The notes under the pieces were generated by a model. The model saw nothing but the letters and a program-made list of their open reading frames with translations, searched no databases and had not been told where the DNA came from. Position numbers and translations under genes: made by a program. Below are positions 43,016 to 52,046 of a DNA stretch of 64,000 bases, piece after piece. Location of the stretch: assembly GCA_937884385.1 (NCBI GenBank), contig CALGCW010000221.1, forward strand, positions 1 through 64,000, written 5' to 3'. This DNA comes from an uncultured Clostridia bacterium. Lineage in GTDB: Bacteria > Bacillota > Clostridia > Oscillospirales > CAG-272. Positions within the stretch are counted from its first letter, which is position 1, and the number at the start of each line of letters is the position of its first letter.

Positions 43016-43048
43016 ATGTTTACCTTTCTTTACTGTTTGTATATCTAT

Positions 43049-44716
43049 TTACAGTTTTATTCCCTCTTCTATCATTTCTTTTGCGGCAACAAGCTGGTTG
43101 TCAGTGATATTTAAACCGCCAAGAATACGTGCGATCTCGTTTATCCTACCTGTGGTGTCAAGTGTTTTCAGGTCAGTCTGAGTGGATGCGTTTACATCGT
43201 GCTTGTATATAAGATAATGACTGCTTGAGAGCGATGCTATTTGTGCAGAGTGTGTTACACAGATGACCTGAACGTGTTTGGATATTTGCTTTAATTTGAT
43301 ACCGACCTTGCGGGCTGTTTTGCCGGATATGCCTGTATCGATCTCATCGAAGATCACCGAGCCTACACCGTCCTTGTCAAGGAGTATGCTCTTAATGGCG
43401 AGCATAATTCTTGAAAGCTCACCTCCAGAAGCAATCTTTATCATTGGCATTGGCTCCTGACCGCTGTTTGCGGATATCAAAAACTCAATATCATCACTTC
43501 CGTTAGCTCCGGGCTCAGGCAGCTTTTTGATATCAATAATAAAGTTGACCTTTGGCATTTCAAGGAAAGAAAGCTCCTTCATAATTGCGTTTTGCAATTC
43601 AAAAGCGGCTTTTTTTCTTGATTGTGTCAGATGATATGCTTTGGTGTCTATCAGCTCTTTTGCTTTTGCAAGCTCTGATTCGGTTTCTTTTATGAGGTCA
43701 TCTGAATTATCCATTGCTTCGATGGAGTCGGAAAGCTGCTTGCGAAACTCCAAAATATCTTCAATTGTATTTCCGTACTTTTTCTTCAGCTTGCTTATGG
43801 CATTTAAGCGTTCACCTATCTTGTCAAGCTTCTTTTCGGCTGAAGTATCATCACTGTCTCCCCATTCCTGAACCGTATCTGCAATATCCTCAAGCTCATA
43901 TTGAACCTGAAGCAGCCTTTCGGAAAGAGTGCCCGCTTCTTCAATTACTGCGGCAAGATGAGTCATTGAAGAATTTGCCTTGTCGATCAAGGATATAATA
44001 CCTTTTTCAGAGCCTTTGATAAGATGATACGTGAATTTCGAATGCTTTTGTATCTTTTCAAGATTTTCAAGTCTCCGTTCCTCGGCAAGGAGCTTTTCTT
44101 CTTCCCCAACACGAGGCTGAACACTATCTATCTCCTTAGCTTGAAACTGATAAATGTCATATAATCTTGCTTTTTCCAAAGCATTTCCCTTTAACGATTT
44201 CAACTTGTCAGATAGAAACATATATTTTTGAAAGGCGATTTGATAATCGGATTTGATATCAGTGATATCTGCATATCTGTCTAAAATCTCAAGATGCTCG
44301 CTTTTTTGCATAAGCTTTTGATTATCGTGTTGACCGTGTATGGTGATCAGATGTGAGGCGATTTCTTTAGCCAGAGCTTGTGTTACCGTTTGCCCGTTCA
44401 GCTTGTATACGCTTTTACCTTCGATGTTGAAACTTCTCTGAAACATCAATCCGCCATCAATTTCAAAACCGAGCTCGGTAAGCATGCTTGCAAATACATG
44501 AGGAATATCCTCAAAGCAAGCACGAATGATCGCCTCTTTCTCTCCGTTTCGTATCTTACCCTTTATCGGACGTGAACCGAGAAGAATACCTATCGAGTCT
44601 ATAATTACTGACTTTCCCGCGCCGGTCTCCCCGGTCAACACGGAAAATCCTACGGAAAAATCAATATTAATTTCCTTGACTATGGCAATATTTTTGATGT
44701 ATAAGGAGGTTATCAT
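43049..44716 (-). CDS. recN: DNA repair protein RecN
   Basis: 555 residues, SMC-like: Walker A in LTGETGAGKSVIIDSIGILLGSRP, HGQHDNQKLM, a central coiled coil of about 200 residues, signature ASGGELSRIMLAIK, and Walker B VIFDEIDTGISGKTARKVG. It acts early in double-strand break repair. The start overlaps the argR stop (ATGA). In Bacillus spoIVB follows recN; here argS follows. Confidence 0.97.
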   Translation of the reverse strand: MITSLYIKNIAIVKEINIDFSVGFSVLTGETGAGKSVIIDSIGILLGSRPIKGKIRNGEKEAIIRACFEDIPHVFASMLTELGFEIDGGLMFQRSFNIEGKSVYKLNGQTVTQALAKEIASHLITIHGQHDNQKLMQKSEHLEILDRYADITDIKSDYQIAFQKYMFLSDKLKSLKGNALEKARLYDIYQFQAKEIDSVQPRVGEEEKLLAEERRLENLEKIQKHSKFTYHLIKGSEKGIISLIDKANSSMTHLAAVIEEAGTLSERLLQVQYELEDIADTVQEWGDSDDTSAEKKLDKIGERLNAISKLKKKYGNTIEDILEFRKQLSDSIEAMDNSDDLIKETESELAKAKELIDTKAYHLTQSRKKAAFELQNAIMKELSFLEMPKVNFIIDIKKLPEPGANGSDDIEFLISANSGQEPMPMIKIASGGELSRIMLAIKSILLDKDGVGSVIFDEIDTGISGKTARKVGIKLKQISKHVQVICVTHSAQIASLSSSHYLIYKHDVNASTQTDLKTLDTTGRINEIARILGGLNITDNQLVAAKEMIEEGIKL

Positions 44717-45168
44717 CTTTTGACCTCGGAAATCATTTCCTTTATTTTTGTACCTATTACCTGTGCGAAATCGGGAGTAGTGGTGACGATAAATATGGTA
44801 TCATCACCTGCAACGCAACCTAAGATGTCCTCGGATTTGATATTATCTATATCTGTGGCAACGGCTTGCGCCATACCTGCGTGTGTTTTGATAACGACTA
44901 TGTTCATAGCGCAATTAACGGAAACGATCAAATGCATAAGAGATGCATTCAGCTTATTAATGTCATTTATATTGCCCGGCATGGTATAGTAATAGCCGTT
45001 CTGCTCGTCGGATACTTTAGTAAGATTTAATTCTCTAATATCCCTTGACATGGTTGCCTGGGTGGCAGAAAATCCGCTTTCCTTGAGCCTTCTTATAAGC
45101 TCGTCCTGCGTGTCTATTCTATATTCCTTTATTAACTCTTTTATCTTCGCTTGGCGATCCTTTTTCAT
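44713..45168 (-). CDS. argR: Arginine repressor/AhrC
   Basis: 151 residues: a winged-helix N-terminal domain with the recognition helix SATQATMSRDIRELNLTKV, and a C-terminal arginine-binding, hexamer-forming domain with GCVAGDDTIFIVTTTPDFAQ. It represses arginine synthesis and activates catabolism when arginine is present. It is coupled by overlap to recN, as in Bacillus. Confidence 0.97.
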   Translation of the reverse strand: MKKDRQAKIKELIKEYRIDTQDELIRRLKESGFSATQATMSRDIRELNLTKVSDEQNGYYYTMPGNINDINKLNASLMHLIVSVNCAMNIVVIKTHAGMAQAVATDIDNIKSEDILGCVAGDDTIFIVTTTPDFAQVIGTKIKEMISEVKR

Positions 45169-45194
45169 TTGGTATACTCCTTACAATACTGGAA

Positions 45195-46070
45195 TTAATA
45201 ATTATGCTTCATTTTTTGGTTCAGAATGTCATAGAATGAGCATTCTTTGATTCTCACAAGCTTAACTGTAAGATTGCTTTTGGTCACGGTAACGATCTCG
45301 TCACGGAAGATCTCGCAGTTAGTCTTACCGTCAATTGTCAGGAAAAGTGATTTTTCTCTGACTGAAACGTTTTTTACGCGCAAAGTGGTCTCATCGGAAA
45401 ATATCAATTGTCTTGCAATGAATGAGTGCGGACAAATCGGTGTGACCATTCTGCATTTTACCTTGGGATCTGCTATAGAACCTCCTGCACTCATTGCATA
45501 TGCAGTCGAGCCTGTGGGGGTCGAGATGATCAGTCCGTCTGCTCTGTATGAGGTTATGAGACTGTCTTCTGCGTATAATTCAAGATTTATGATTTTGGAA
45601 ACGGAGCCGTTTGAGATAACAGCATCGTTCAGTGCGGACGACAGATACTTGGTGTTTCCCTCTTTGTCCTTTACCTGTATATCCATCATACTTCTTTCAT
45701 CAATGGTATAATTGCCTTCAATGATTTTTGATAAAGAATCGAGCTCGTCCATCTCAAGCTCTGCCATATAACCGAGATGACCGAGATTTATTCCGAGTAT
45801 GGGCTTGCCTCGCTTTGCCATTTTTTTAGCACAATCGAGAATAGTTCCGTCACCGCCTAGTGCAATCACAAGATCAGCCTCATCATAAAGCTTTTCGATT
45901 GGCAAGAAATAGATGTTTCCCTTGTATTTTTTCATAGCCAGGACTTTATCCTTGCTATACTGAGAAACAAGTATCTTGCATCCGAATTGTAAAAGATAGT
46001 TGGCAACCTTAAGTGCGGCATTTGCCTTTTCTGAAATATTAAAATTGGTTACTATAGCAATGTTTTTCAT
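45195..46070 (-). CDS. nadK: NAD kinase
   Basis: 291 residues: ALGGDGTILDCAKKM (GGDGT), GINLGHLGYMAELE, and STPTGSTAYAMSAGGSIADPK. It phosphorylates NAD to NADP. It lies 26 bases before argR and 63 after tlyA, the order tlyA-nadK-argR-recN found in many Clostridia but not in Bacillus. Confidence 0.97.
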   Translation of the reverse strand: MKNIAIVTNFNISEKANAALKVANYLLQFGCKILVSQYSKDKVLAMKKYKGNIYFLPIEKLYDEADLVIALGGDGTILDCAKKMAKRGKPILGINLGHLGYMAELEMDELDSLSKIIEGNYTIDERSMMDIQVKDKEGNTKYLSSALNDAVISNGSVSKIINLELYAEDSLITSYRADGLIISTPTGSTAYAMSAGGSIADPKVKCRMVTPICPHSFIARQLIFSDETTLRVKNVSVREKSLFLTIDGKTNCEIFRDEIVTVTKSNLTVKLVRIKECSFYDILNQKMKHNY

Positions 46071-46133
46071 ACTTTCCTCCTGCGTCCTATGATATGCGGG
46101 GTCTTCTGTTTACATTATCGTAGGACGGGTCAT

Positions 46134-46919
46134 TTATTTTTGACTTACTATTGTTTTTATTTTGTTGTCCGTGATGAAATTGTGAGGTGTGGTTGCTTTT
46201 TGCAGCAAAGCCAAGAATTCAACGTTGCCGTCGCCACCCTCTATCGGAGAGCGCATAATATCAAGGCAAGAAAAGCCGGATATCAACGCGCTGTCAATTA
46301 TTCTGTTGATTGCTTGAATGTGAAATGCGGCTTTCTTGATTATTCCATTAGAATTAAGCGCATTTTTGCCACATTCAAATTGCGGTTTGATCAATGTGAC
46401 AAGAAGTCCGTCTTCTCTTAAAATTTCTTCGATCCCCTTGTGAATCAGCGTTTGCGATATGAAGGATACGTCCATAACCGCTATATCAAAGCTGAACGGG
46501 AAATCCTGTGGGGTCAAATAGCGTGCGTTATATTTTTCAATTGAAACGACTCTGGGATCTTCTGCGAGCTTGGGATCAAGCTGGCTGTGCCCTGAATCTA
46601 TCGCATATACACATTTAGCACCGTGAATGATAAGGCAATCAGTAAAGCCTCCGGTTGACGCACCTATATCAATACAATTTTTACCTTTTACGTCAATGCC
46701 AAACGATGCGAGCGCTCCCTCAAGCTTCTCTCCTCCGCGGCTTACAAATCTTGGCTTGTTGAGTATCTCTACAATGTGCGTAAGAGTCTCATCGACGTTA
46801 AGAGAAGGCTTTGAGATCCTGATACCGTCAATAAGGACGTTGCCTTCCTCTATCAGCGCTTTGGATGCTTGTCTGCTTTTGGTATGCCCCTGTGTGAAAA
46901 TATATAAGTCTGCTCTCAT
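46134..46919 (-). CDS. tlyA: TlyA family rRNA 2'-O-methyltransferase
   Basis: 261 residues: an N-terminal S4 RNA-binding domain (KSRQASKALIEEGNVLIDGI), linker RFVSRGGEKLEGALASFG, then an FtsJ-like Rossmann methyltransferase with the SAM loop CIDIGASTGGFTDCLI and AVMDVSFIS. Mycobacterial TlyA methylates 16S and 23S rRNA and sensitises to capreomycin; the clostridial target is assumed to be rRNA. It is one base from ispA, so the two are tightly coupled. Confidence 0.95.
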   Translation of the reverse strand: MRADLYIFTQGHTKSRQASKALIEEGNVLIDGIRISKPSLNVDETLTHIVEILNKPRFVSRGGEKLEGALASFGIDVKGKNCIDIGASTGGFTDCLIIHGAKCVYAIDSGHSQLDPKLAEDPRVVSIEKYNARYLTPQDFPFSFDIAVMDVSFISQTLIHKGIEEILREDGLLVTLIKPQFECGKNALNSNGIIKKAAFHIQAINRIIDSALISGFSCLDIMRSPIEGGDGNVEFLALLQKATTPHNFITDNKIKTIVSQK

Positions 46920-46920
46920 A

Positions 46921-47769
46921 TTATTTCGTTCTCAAAATAAGATAATTCGCCAGATCTTCAAGAGTTCCGTTGTCAAATGTACGGATCCTATCGATAGCTT
47001 TTTGCGTTAACTGCTTTGAATGGATCTTTGCTTCTTCTAAAGACATAAACGATAAAAAGGAATTAAGCTCTCTCTTTCCCGCTTCATAGTCAAGTATATC
47101 ATCAACTATTTGAAATGCCAAGCCAACGTTTTCGGCATATTCGATCAAGGATGAATATCTTTCGTCCTGCTCGTCAAGACCCGCAGCAAGGCAACCGAGC
47201 TTAACGGATGCACAAACCAAGCGCGCTGTTTTTAAGCTGTGTACCTTCAGAAGGGTTGGAAAATCAAATCTTTTTAACGACGCTTCAGTATCTATAGCCT
47301 GTCCTGCCAGCATGCCGCTAGAGCCGGAGTGCGATGCGAGAATCTGCACCGCCTTTGCGTTGATGCTTGCGGGCAAATAAGTGTTATTTACGATGGTCTC
47401 AAATGCGCTTGTCATCAATGCGTCTCCCGCGAGAACTGCAAGAGCCTCATTAAACTGTTTGTGCGCGGATGGCTTGCCGCGTCTGTAATCATCATTATCC
47501 ATACAAGGCAGATCATCGTGCACTAGTGACGATGCGTGCATCATCTCCATGGCGCAGGCATACGGTAAAGCAGCTTTTGTACTTCCGCCAAGGATCTCAC
47601 AGCATTGAAGGATAAGAAAAGCTCTTATTCGTTTACCTCCATTGAGCAATGAGTATCTTTGAACGTCTATAAGCTCTTGCGAATAAACGGTGTCAAACGA
47701 GTAGTACTCTGAAAGTGCACTTTCAATGAGTTCTGTATTTTCAAGTAGTCTTTGCTTGATATCTTTCAT
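46921..47769 (-). CDS. ispA: Farnesyl diphosphate synthase/polyprenyl synthetase
   Basis: 282 residues, short-chain trans-prenyltransferase: first Asp-rich motif LVHDDLPCMDNDDYRRGKPS, second Asp-rich motif FQIVDDILDYEAG. It condenses IPP with DMAPP or GPP. It overlaps xseB by four bases. In Bacillus the dxs gene lies between ispA and tlyA; here it is missing. Confidence 0.96.
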   Translation of the reverse strand: MKDIKQRLLENTELIESALSEYYSFDTVYSQELIDVQRYSLLNGGKRIRAFLILQCCEILGGSTKAALPYACAMEMMHASSLVHDDLPCMDNDDYRRGKPSAHKQFNEALAVLAGDALMTSAFETIVNNTYLPASINAKAVQILASHSGSSGMLAGQAIDTEASLKRFDFPTLLKVHSLKTARLVCASVKLGCLAAGLDEQDERYSSLIEYAENVGLAFQIVDDILDYEAGKRELNSFLSFMSLEEAKIHSKQLTQKAIDRIRTFDNGTLEDLANYLILRTK

Positions 47770-48005
47770 TGATCGTTATCCTCTGTAAAATCCTTTTCTA
47801 CGATCTCACCGTTTGTATCGATAACGAGCATTTTTATCTTTTTCTCTGCTTCATCCAACGCGTTGTTGCAAAATCTTACGAGATGAACTCCTTCTTCGTA
47901 TAATTTCAGGGACTCATCCAATGAAGTATTTCCCTTTTCAAGAAGCTTGACGATCTCTTCAAGCCTTGCGGTTGCGGATTCAAAATTCATATTATTCTGT
48001 GCCAT
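47766..48005 (-). CDS. xseB: Exodeoxyribonuclease VII small subunit
   Basis: 79 residues, all helical: MNFESATARLEEIVKLLEKGN, LDESLKLYEEGVHLVRFCNNALDEAEKKI. The ATG at 48005 with AAAAGGAG upstream is chosen; the open frame extends 32 codons into xseA without homology. The start overlaps the xseA end by 14 bases. Confidence 0.95.
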   Translation of the reverse strand: MAQNNMNFESATARLEEIVKLLEKGNTSLDESLKLYEEGVHLVRFCNNALDEAEKKIKMLVIDTNGEIVEKDFTEDNDQ

Positions 48006-49227
48006 TATTGTCTCCTTTTGAATACTCGATTGAAGTAATGGTGGCGTTTGCGCGCCCATCTGAAAATGATATGGATATCTCATCATTGGACGATATGCCA
48101 TAAACTGATGACAATGCTCTGCCGCATCCGTCCTGGACTATTGCGTAACCGCGCGATAGAGTATTGAGAGGACTTATCGCGCTTAGCTTAGCGGATAAGA
48201 CGTTGAAGGCGTTATCTTTATGTGTAATAATTTTGTCAATATTTGCATCAAGCTTGTCGGAAAGCAGATTGATGCTCATTTTATATTCGTCAAGTAATGC
48301 TTCTTTGGATAAGAGCACGCGAGCGCTTGAAAGCATCTCAAGACGCTTGCGCTCTTTATCAAGCCTGGTCATCAAAAGACTGTGCGCTAGGGTCATGCTT
48401 TGAGCTATACTATTGCGAACGTTTAGTACATTTGGCACTGCAAGCTCTGCTGCAGCAGACGGTGTTGGAGCACGAAGGTCTGCAACGAAGTCACATATAG
48501 TAAAATCGCTTTCGTGACCTACAGCTGATATGACGGGAATGCGTGACGCAGCAATTGCATAAGCAAGATTTATATCATTGAAAGCCCAAAGGTCTTCCAT
48601 AGAGCCTCCGCCCCTGCCGATAATAATAACGTCGCAAGATTTTGCATCGTTGAAATAATGGATTCCCGAAATAAGTGTCTCAGCGGCTCCGTCCCCTTGA
48701 ACTAAAGCAGGATACAAAAGCAATTTTGTAAGCGGAAATCTGCGCCCCATTACGTTGATCATATCGTGAATGGCGGCACCCGTGGGCGAAGTGATGATCC
48801 CAACAGTAGTCGGATATTTTGGAAGAGGTTTTTTTCGAGAGGGATCGAATAATCCCTCACTTGAAAGCTTTTGCTTGATCTGCTCATACGCAACGTATAA
48901 AGCACCGATTCCATCGGGTTGGATGTCCTCAGCATATAACTGATACTGTCCGGAGGGCGCATATACCGATATTCGACCGTAAACGATTACGCTCATTCCC
49001 TCTTTAAGGGCAAATTTTACCTTTCCGGCACTGGAACGGAACATTACCGCTTTCAGCACGCTTTCTTCATCCTTCATGGTAAAGTATATATGGCCCGAGC
49101 GGTGAAACGTAAGGTTGGAGATCTCTCCGCGGACAATGATCATTGACAACACGTCATCGTTCGAAACTACCGCGCGGATATATTCGTTTACTTGCGAAAC
49201 GCTCAGTATCATTTTTGAATTGTCCAT
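47992..49227 (-). CDS. xseA: Exodeoxyribonuclease VII large subunit
   Basis: 411 residues: N-terminal OB fold (ISNLTFHRSGHIYFTMKDEE), the catalytic core with TSPTGAAIHDMINVMGRRFP and DVIIIGRGGGSMEDLWAFND, then coiled-coil helices that carry XseB copies. With XseB it degrades single-stranded DNA to oligonucleotides. It follows the TsaD-like gene by 18 bases. Confidence 0.96.
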   Translation of the reverse strand: MDNSKMILSVSQVNEYIRAVVSNDDVLSMIIVRGEISNLTFHRSGHIYFTMKDEESVLKAVMFRSSAGKVKFALKEGMSVIVYGRISVYAPSGQYQLYAEDIQPDGIGALYVAYEQIKQKLSSEGLFDPSRKKPLPKYPTTVGIITSPTGAAIHDMINVMGRRFPLTKLLLYPALVQGDGAAETLISGIHYFNDAKSCDVIIIGRGGGSMEDLWAFNDINLAYAIAASRIPVISAVGHESDFTICDFVADLRAPTPSAAAELAVPNVLNVRNSIAQSMTLAHSLLMTRLDKERKRLEMLSSARVLLSKEALLDEYKMSINLLSDKLDANIDKIITHKDNAFNVLSAKLSAISPLNTLSRGYAIVQDGCGRALSSVYGISSNDEISISFSDGRANATITSIEYSKGDNNGTE

Positions 49228-49245
49228 AAGATCTCCTTTCTGTAT

Positions 49246-50199
49246 TTATTTGTTAATGTGTAATTTCCTTGTTAATAAAGCGATTCCTGCTGCATTGTCG
49301 GAAGAAAACTCGGGCGTAGCAAAGTAAGTTTCTTTAAATGCTCCAAGAGTTTCTTTAAGAAAAGCGTTGCTCATTACTCCGCCTGCATATACTATGGGAA
49401 TATCGGGATACTTTTCTCTTACTTCTTCGGTGATTTTGAGCAAGGTCTGAGCAATAAAATTCAGGACGTATGCGGCAACGTACGGTTTATCCCCGGTCTC
49501 TCTATAAATCTTCTCTGCGATATTTTCAAGTCCTGATAAATTGCAAATGCCGTTTTTGACCGATAATTTTGGCTTTGGTAGCTTCTTATCGTTCATAAGA
49601 GCCAGCTTTTCAAGCTCTTTGCCGCAAGGAAATCTAAGCCCCATCATAACTCCTGCTCTGTCGATGGCTTGTCCGGCACTTATGTCGGCTGTGTTGCCGA
49701 TGATCCTAACGTTAAACCCGTCACTTGTGGGCTTTACATAGAGGACCTCAGTAGTACCACCGGAAACGTGGAAAGCAGCAAAATCGTTTTTGATAAGCTC
49801 CTGTGCATTTCCGCAAGAATAAAGTGCTGCCATTATATGGCCTGACTGATGTGAAAACTCATAAAGTTCGGCGTCGTGCGTCGCGGCTACAATTGAAGCG
49901 ACAGCTCTGCCCGACATAAAGCAAGGCATATACGATCCCTCCTCATCACGTGGGGACCTTGATACGCCAACTGCAACGATATCGGAGTCCTTTAAAGCGT
50001 TTGCGAGATCGGCTGAAAGACCGGGAAAATTTTTCAAATGCGCAAACACCGCGTCACTTTGTCGCAGGCCTCTCTCTCCTTCCTTGACGTCAAGGATGTG
50101 CTTTGAGTTCAAGATAACTCTTCCATCAGTATCACAAACGGATACTGACGTGGTATAATTACTTGTATCTATACCGAGATAAACGGCGTTTTTATTCAT
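49246..50199 (-). CDS. TsaD/Kae1-like paralogue (peptidase M22 family ASKHA protein)
   Basis: 317 residues. The N-terminus LGIDTSNYTTSVSV replaces the GIETSCDET of genuine TsaD. The metal-binding pair is present as SHQSGHIMAAL (HxxxH), and HVSGGTTEVL and VYAGGVMSNAF are ASKHA nucleotide-binding motifs. True TsaD makes the t6A base of tRNA with TsaB and TsaE; this divergent second copy occurs in Clostridia next to nusB-xseA and has no proven role. It overlaps nusB by eight bases. Confidence 0.8.
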   Translation of the reverse strand: MNKNAVYLGIDTSNYTTSVSVCDTDGRVILNSKHILDVKEGERGLRQSDAVFAHLKNFPGLSADLANALKDSDIVAVGVSRSPRDEEGSYMPCFMSGRAVASIVAATHDAELYEFSHQSGHIMAALYSCGNAQELIKNDFAAFHVSGGTTEVLYVKPTSDGFNVRIIGNTADISAGQAIDRAGVMMGLRFPCGKELEKLALMNDKKLPKPKLSVKNGICNLSGLENIAEKIYRETGDKPYVAAYVLNFIAQTLLKITEEVREKYPDIPIVYAGGVMSNAFLKETLGAFKETYFATPEFSSDNAAGIALLTRKLHINK

Positions 50200-50608
50200 T
50201 GCTTGATTCGATCTTGTTTTTGATATTGTTGAGAACTCCGTTAGTAAATGAACGGGACTTGGGATCGTCGAATTTTTTTACTAATTCAAGAGCCTCGTTA
50301 ATTGCAACGGTATTTGGTATATCATCGCAGAACAGCATCTCATATGTGCAAAGGCGAATTGCTGAGCGCGTTGCGTTTGAAAGTCTTGATACCTTCCAAC
50401 CGGTAGAGGCATCCGTAATAAGATCGTCGATTCTCTCTTCATTTTCAACCACACCAAAATACGTATTTTTGATGTATTTATCCTTAAGTACGTCGATCTC
50501 TCTGTTATCGCTTGAGAGAGCGAATATCTCTTCAGCGGATTCATCTTTTCTGAATTCTCTTTCAAAAAGTAATTGAAAAACCGCTTCACGTTGTTCTTTT
50601 CTTGTCAT
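50192..50608 (-). CDS. nusB: Transcription antitermination factor NusB
   Basis: 138 residues, all-helical NusB fold: TRKEQREAVFQLLFEREF, then SRLSNATRSAIRLCTYEMLF with PNTVAINEALELVKKFDDPKSRSFTNGVLNNI at the end (in parts). It forms the boxA-binding complex with NusE on rRNA leaders. I start it at 50608; an ATG at 50617 directly abuts the AAGGG RBS and cannot be used efficiently. Confidence 0.96.
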   Translation of the reverse strand: MTRKEQREAVFQLLFEREFRKDESAEEIFALSSDNREIDVLKDKYIKNTYFGVVENEERIDDLITDASTGWKVSRLSNATRSAIRLCTYEMLFCDDIPNTVAINEALELVKKFDDPKSRSFTNGVLNNIKNKIESSNE

Positions 50609-50779
50609 ACTGTACATCCCTTCTACATATTAGTGATATTAACTTTAATATTGTAATACAAAATTAAGCAAAAGTCAATAAATATAACCTTTTTTATGCA
50701 AAAAATTATGAATAATTTTTAATTTTATACATTTTTCGTGATTTTGCATTATAATTTTCAAAAAAATGTGTTTACACTA

Positions 50780-50808
50780 TTGAAAAAAACGAAAAAGTAT
50801 TATATAAT
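50780..50808 (+). promoter_or_regulatory. Promoter of the ireB-ribF operon
   Basis: TTGAAA (50780-50785), 17-base spacer, TATAAT (50803-50808), about 42 bases before the ireB start. The rest of the 50609-50849 gap is AT-rich with nothing further recognised. Confidence 0.7.
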
Positions 50809-50849
50809 ATATACGGATATACCCCACAAAAAGCAAAGGAGTTCAAAAA

Positions 50850-51104
50850 ATGGCAAGAAGAGACACAGAAACTCAAATGTTTAGAGTACCGAACGAGCGT
50901 GAAGAACAAACTAGAAGGATACTCCAAGAGATTTATAATGCTTTGAGCGAGAGAGGATATAATCCCATAAATCAGATCGTTGGGTATATTATATCCGAGG
51001 ACCCCACGTATATTACTAACCATAACAACGCACGTGCACTTATCCGTAAGCTTGACAGAGATGAGCTGCTTGCTACGTTGCTTAAAAACTATCTGGGACT
51101 GTAA
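50850..51104 (+). CDS. ireB: IreB family regulatory phosphoprotein (UPF0297)
   Basis: 84 residues matching the family from end to end: [67 protein letters not shown] (given in two runs of the same protein: [20 protein letters not shown] and [20 protein letters not shown]). In Enterococcus IreB is phosphorylated by the PASTA kinase IreK and tunes cephalosporin resistance. The conserved Thr near the N-terminus is present. It usually precedes ruvX; here ribF follows, one base after its stop. Confidence 0.95.
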   Translation: MARRDTETQMFRVPNEREEQTRRILQEIYNALSERGYNPINQIVGYIISEDPTYITNHNNARALIRKLDRDELLATLLKNYLGL

Positions 51105-51105
51105 A

Positions 51106-52026
51106 ATGAAATTTATTAATTTAAAAACGGGGATCGAAGAATCGGTCCTTTTGCATCCGTCCGTATTATGTATCGGAAATTTTGACGGTGTTCATATTGG
51201 ACACCGTCGACTTGTTGATGCAGTTTTAGAGGAATATGAAATATTAAAGCATACGTACCCCGATATAGTAACTTGTGCATGGTTTTTTGACTCTAATTTC
51301 TATAAATCTGTAAAAGAGATTTTTTCTATAACTGAAAAGCTTGATATTTTTGCCGAGCTTGGACTTGATTATGCTATCATTGCAGAATTCAGCGAAATGC
51401 AGGGTCTTTCTCCAAGCGAGTTTGTTGCAGATATTTTGATCCGCGAGTGTAAATGCGTGCACGCGGTCTGCGGGGAGAATTTCAGATTTGGAAAAAAGGC
51501 TTCCGGTAATTCTGCCTTGTTAACCGATCTTATGTCTAAAAAAACCACAGTTCTTCCCTTGCTTACTGTCGACTCTGAGATCGTTTCTTCAACGTATATC
51601 CGCAATCTGTTGGCAAATGGCTTTATTGAAAAGGCAAACACTTTACTTGGAAGTAATTATTCAATATACGAGACCATAGTACACGGGAAAAAGCTTGGAA
51701 GAAAGCTCGGTATTCCAACAGTCAATCAAAACGTTGTAAGCAAAAGCTTGATCATAAAAAACGGTATTTACGTGACAGACTGCACACTTGACGGTGTAAG
51801 ATACAGAGCTGTGACGAACGTTGGAATACGCCCTACAGTTGACGATAACGGTACGCAAAATGTCGAAACTCATATTATCGGTTATACTGATGATTGCTAT
51901 GATAAGACTGTTAAAATTGAATTTCTGTCACGTATAAGAGACGAGATGACCTTTAACTCAATTGACGAGCTCAAGGCTCGTATAAATGCCGATATCGAAA
52001 TTGCAAGAGAATACAAAAGTAAATAA
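51106..52026 (+). CDS. ribF: Bifunctional riboflavin kinase/FAD synthetase
   Basis: 306 residues. The N-terminal FAD synthetase domain has CIGNFDGVHIGHRRLVD (nucleotidyl transfer HxGH) and VCGENFRFGKKASGN; SSTYIRNLL precedes the C-terminal riboflavin kinase domain with HGKKLGRKLGIPTVNQ (GxPTxN), NGIYVT and TNVGIRPTVDDNGTQNVETHI. It makes FMN then FAD. The ATG at 51106 gives the right N-terminus; an open frame from 50980 runs inside ireB. No RBS is needed beyond coupling to ireB. Confidence 0.96.
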   Translation: MKFINLKTGIEESVLLHPSVLCIGNFDGVHIGHRRLVDAVLEEYEILKHTYPDIVTCAWFFDSNFYKSVKEIFSITEKLDIFAELGLDYAIIAEFSEMQGLSPSEFVADILIRECKCVHAVCGENFRFGKKASGNSALLTDLMSKKTTVLPLLTVDSEIVSSTYIRNLLANGFIEKANTLLGSNYSIYETIVHGKKLGRKLGIPTVNQNVVSKSLIIKNGIYVTDCTLDGVRYRAVTNVGIRPTVDDNGTQNVETHIIGYTDDCYDKTVKIEFLSRIRDEMTFNSIDELKARINADIEIAREYKSK

Positions 52027-52046
52027 CGAAAAAGAGGTGAGAGGAA

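Noticed and set aside
50980..51105. N-terminal extension of ribF into ireB
   Set aside because: The 42 extra residues are ireB read in another frame; the RibF domain begins exactly at the ATG at 51106.
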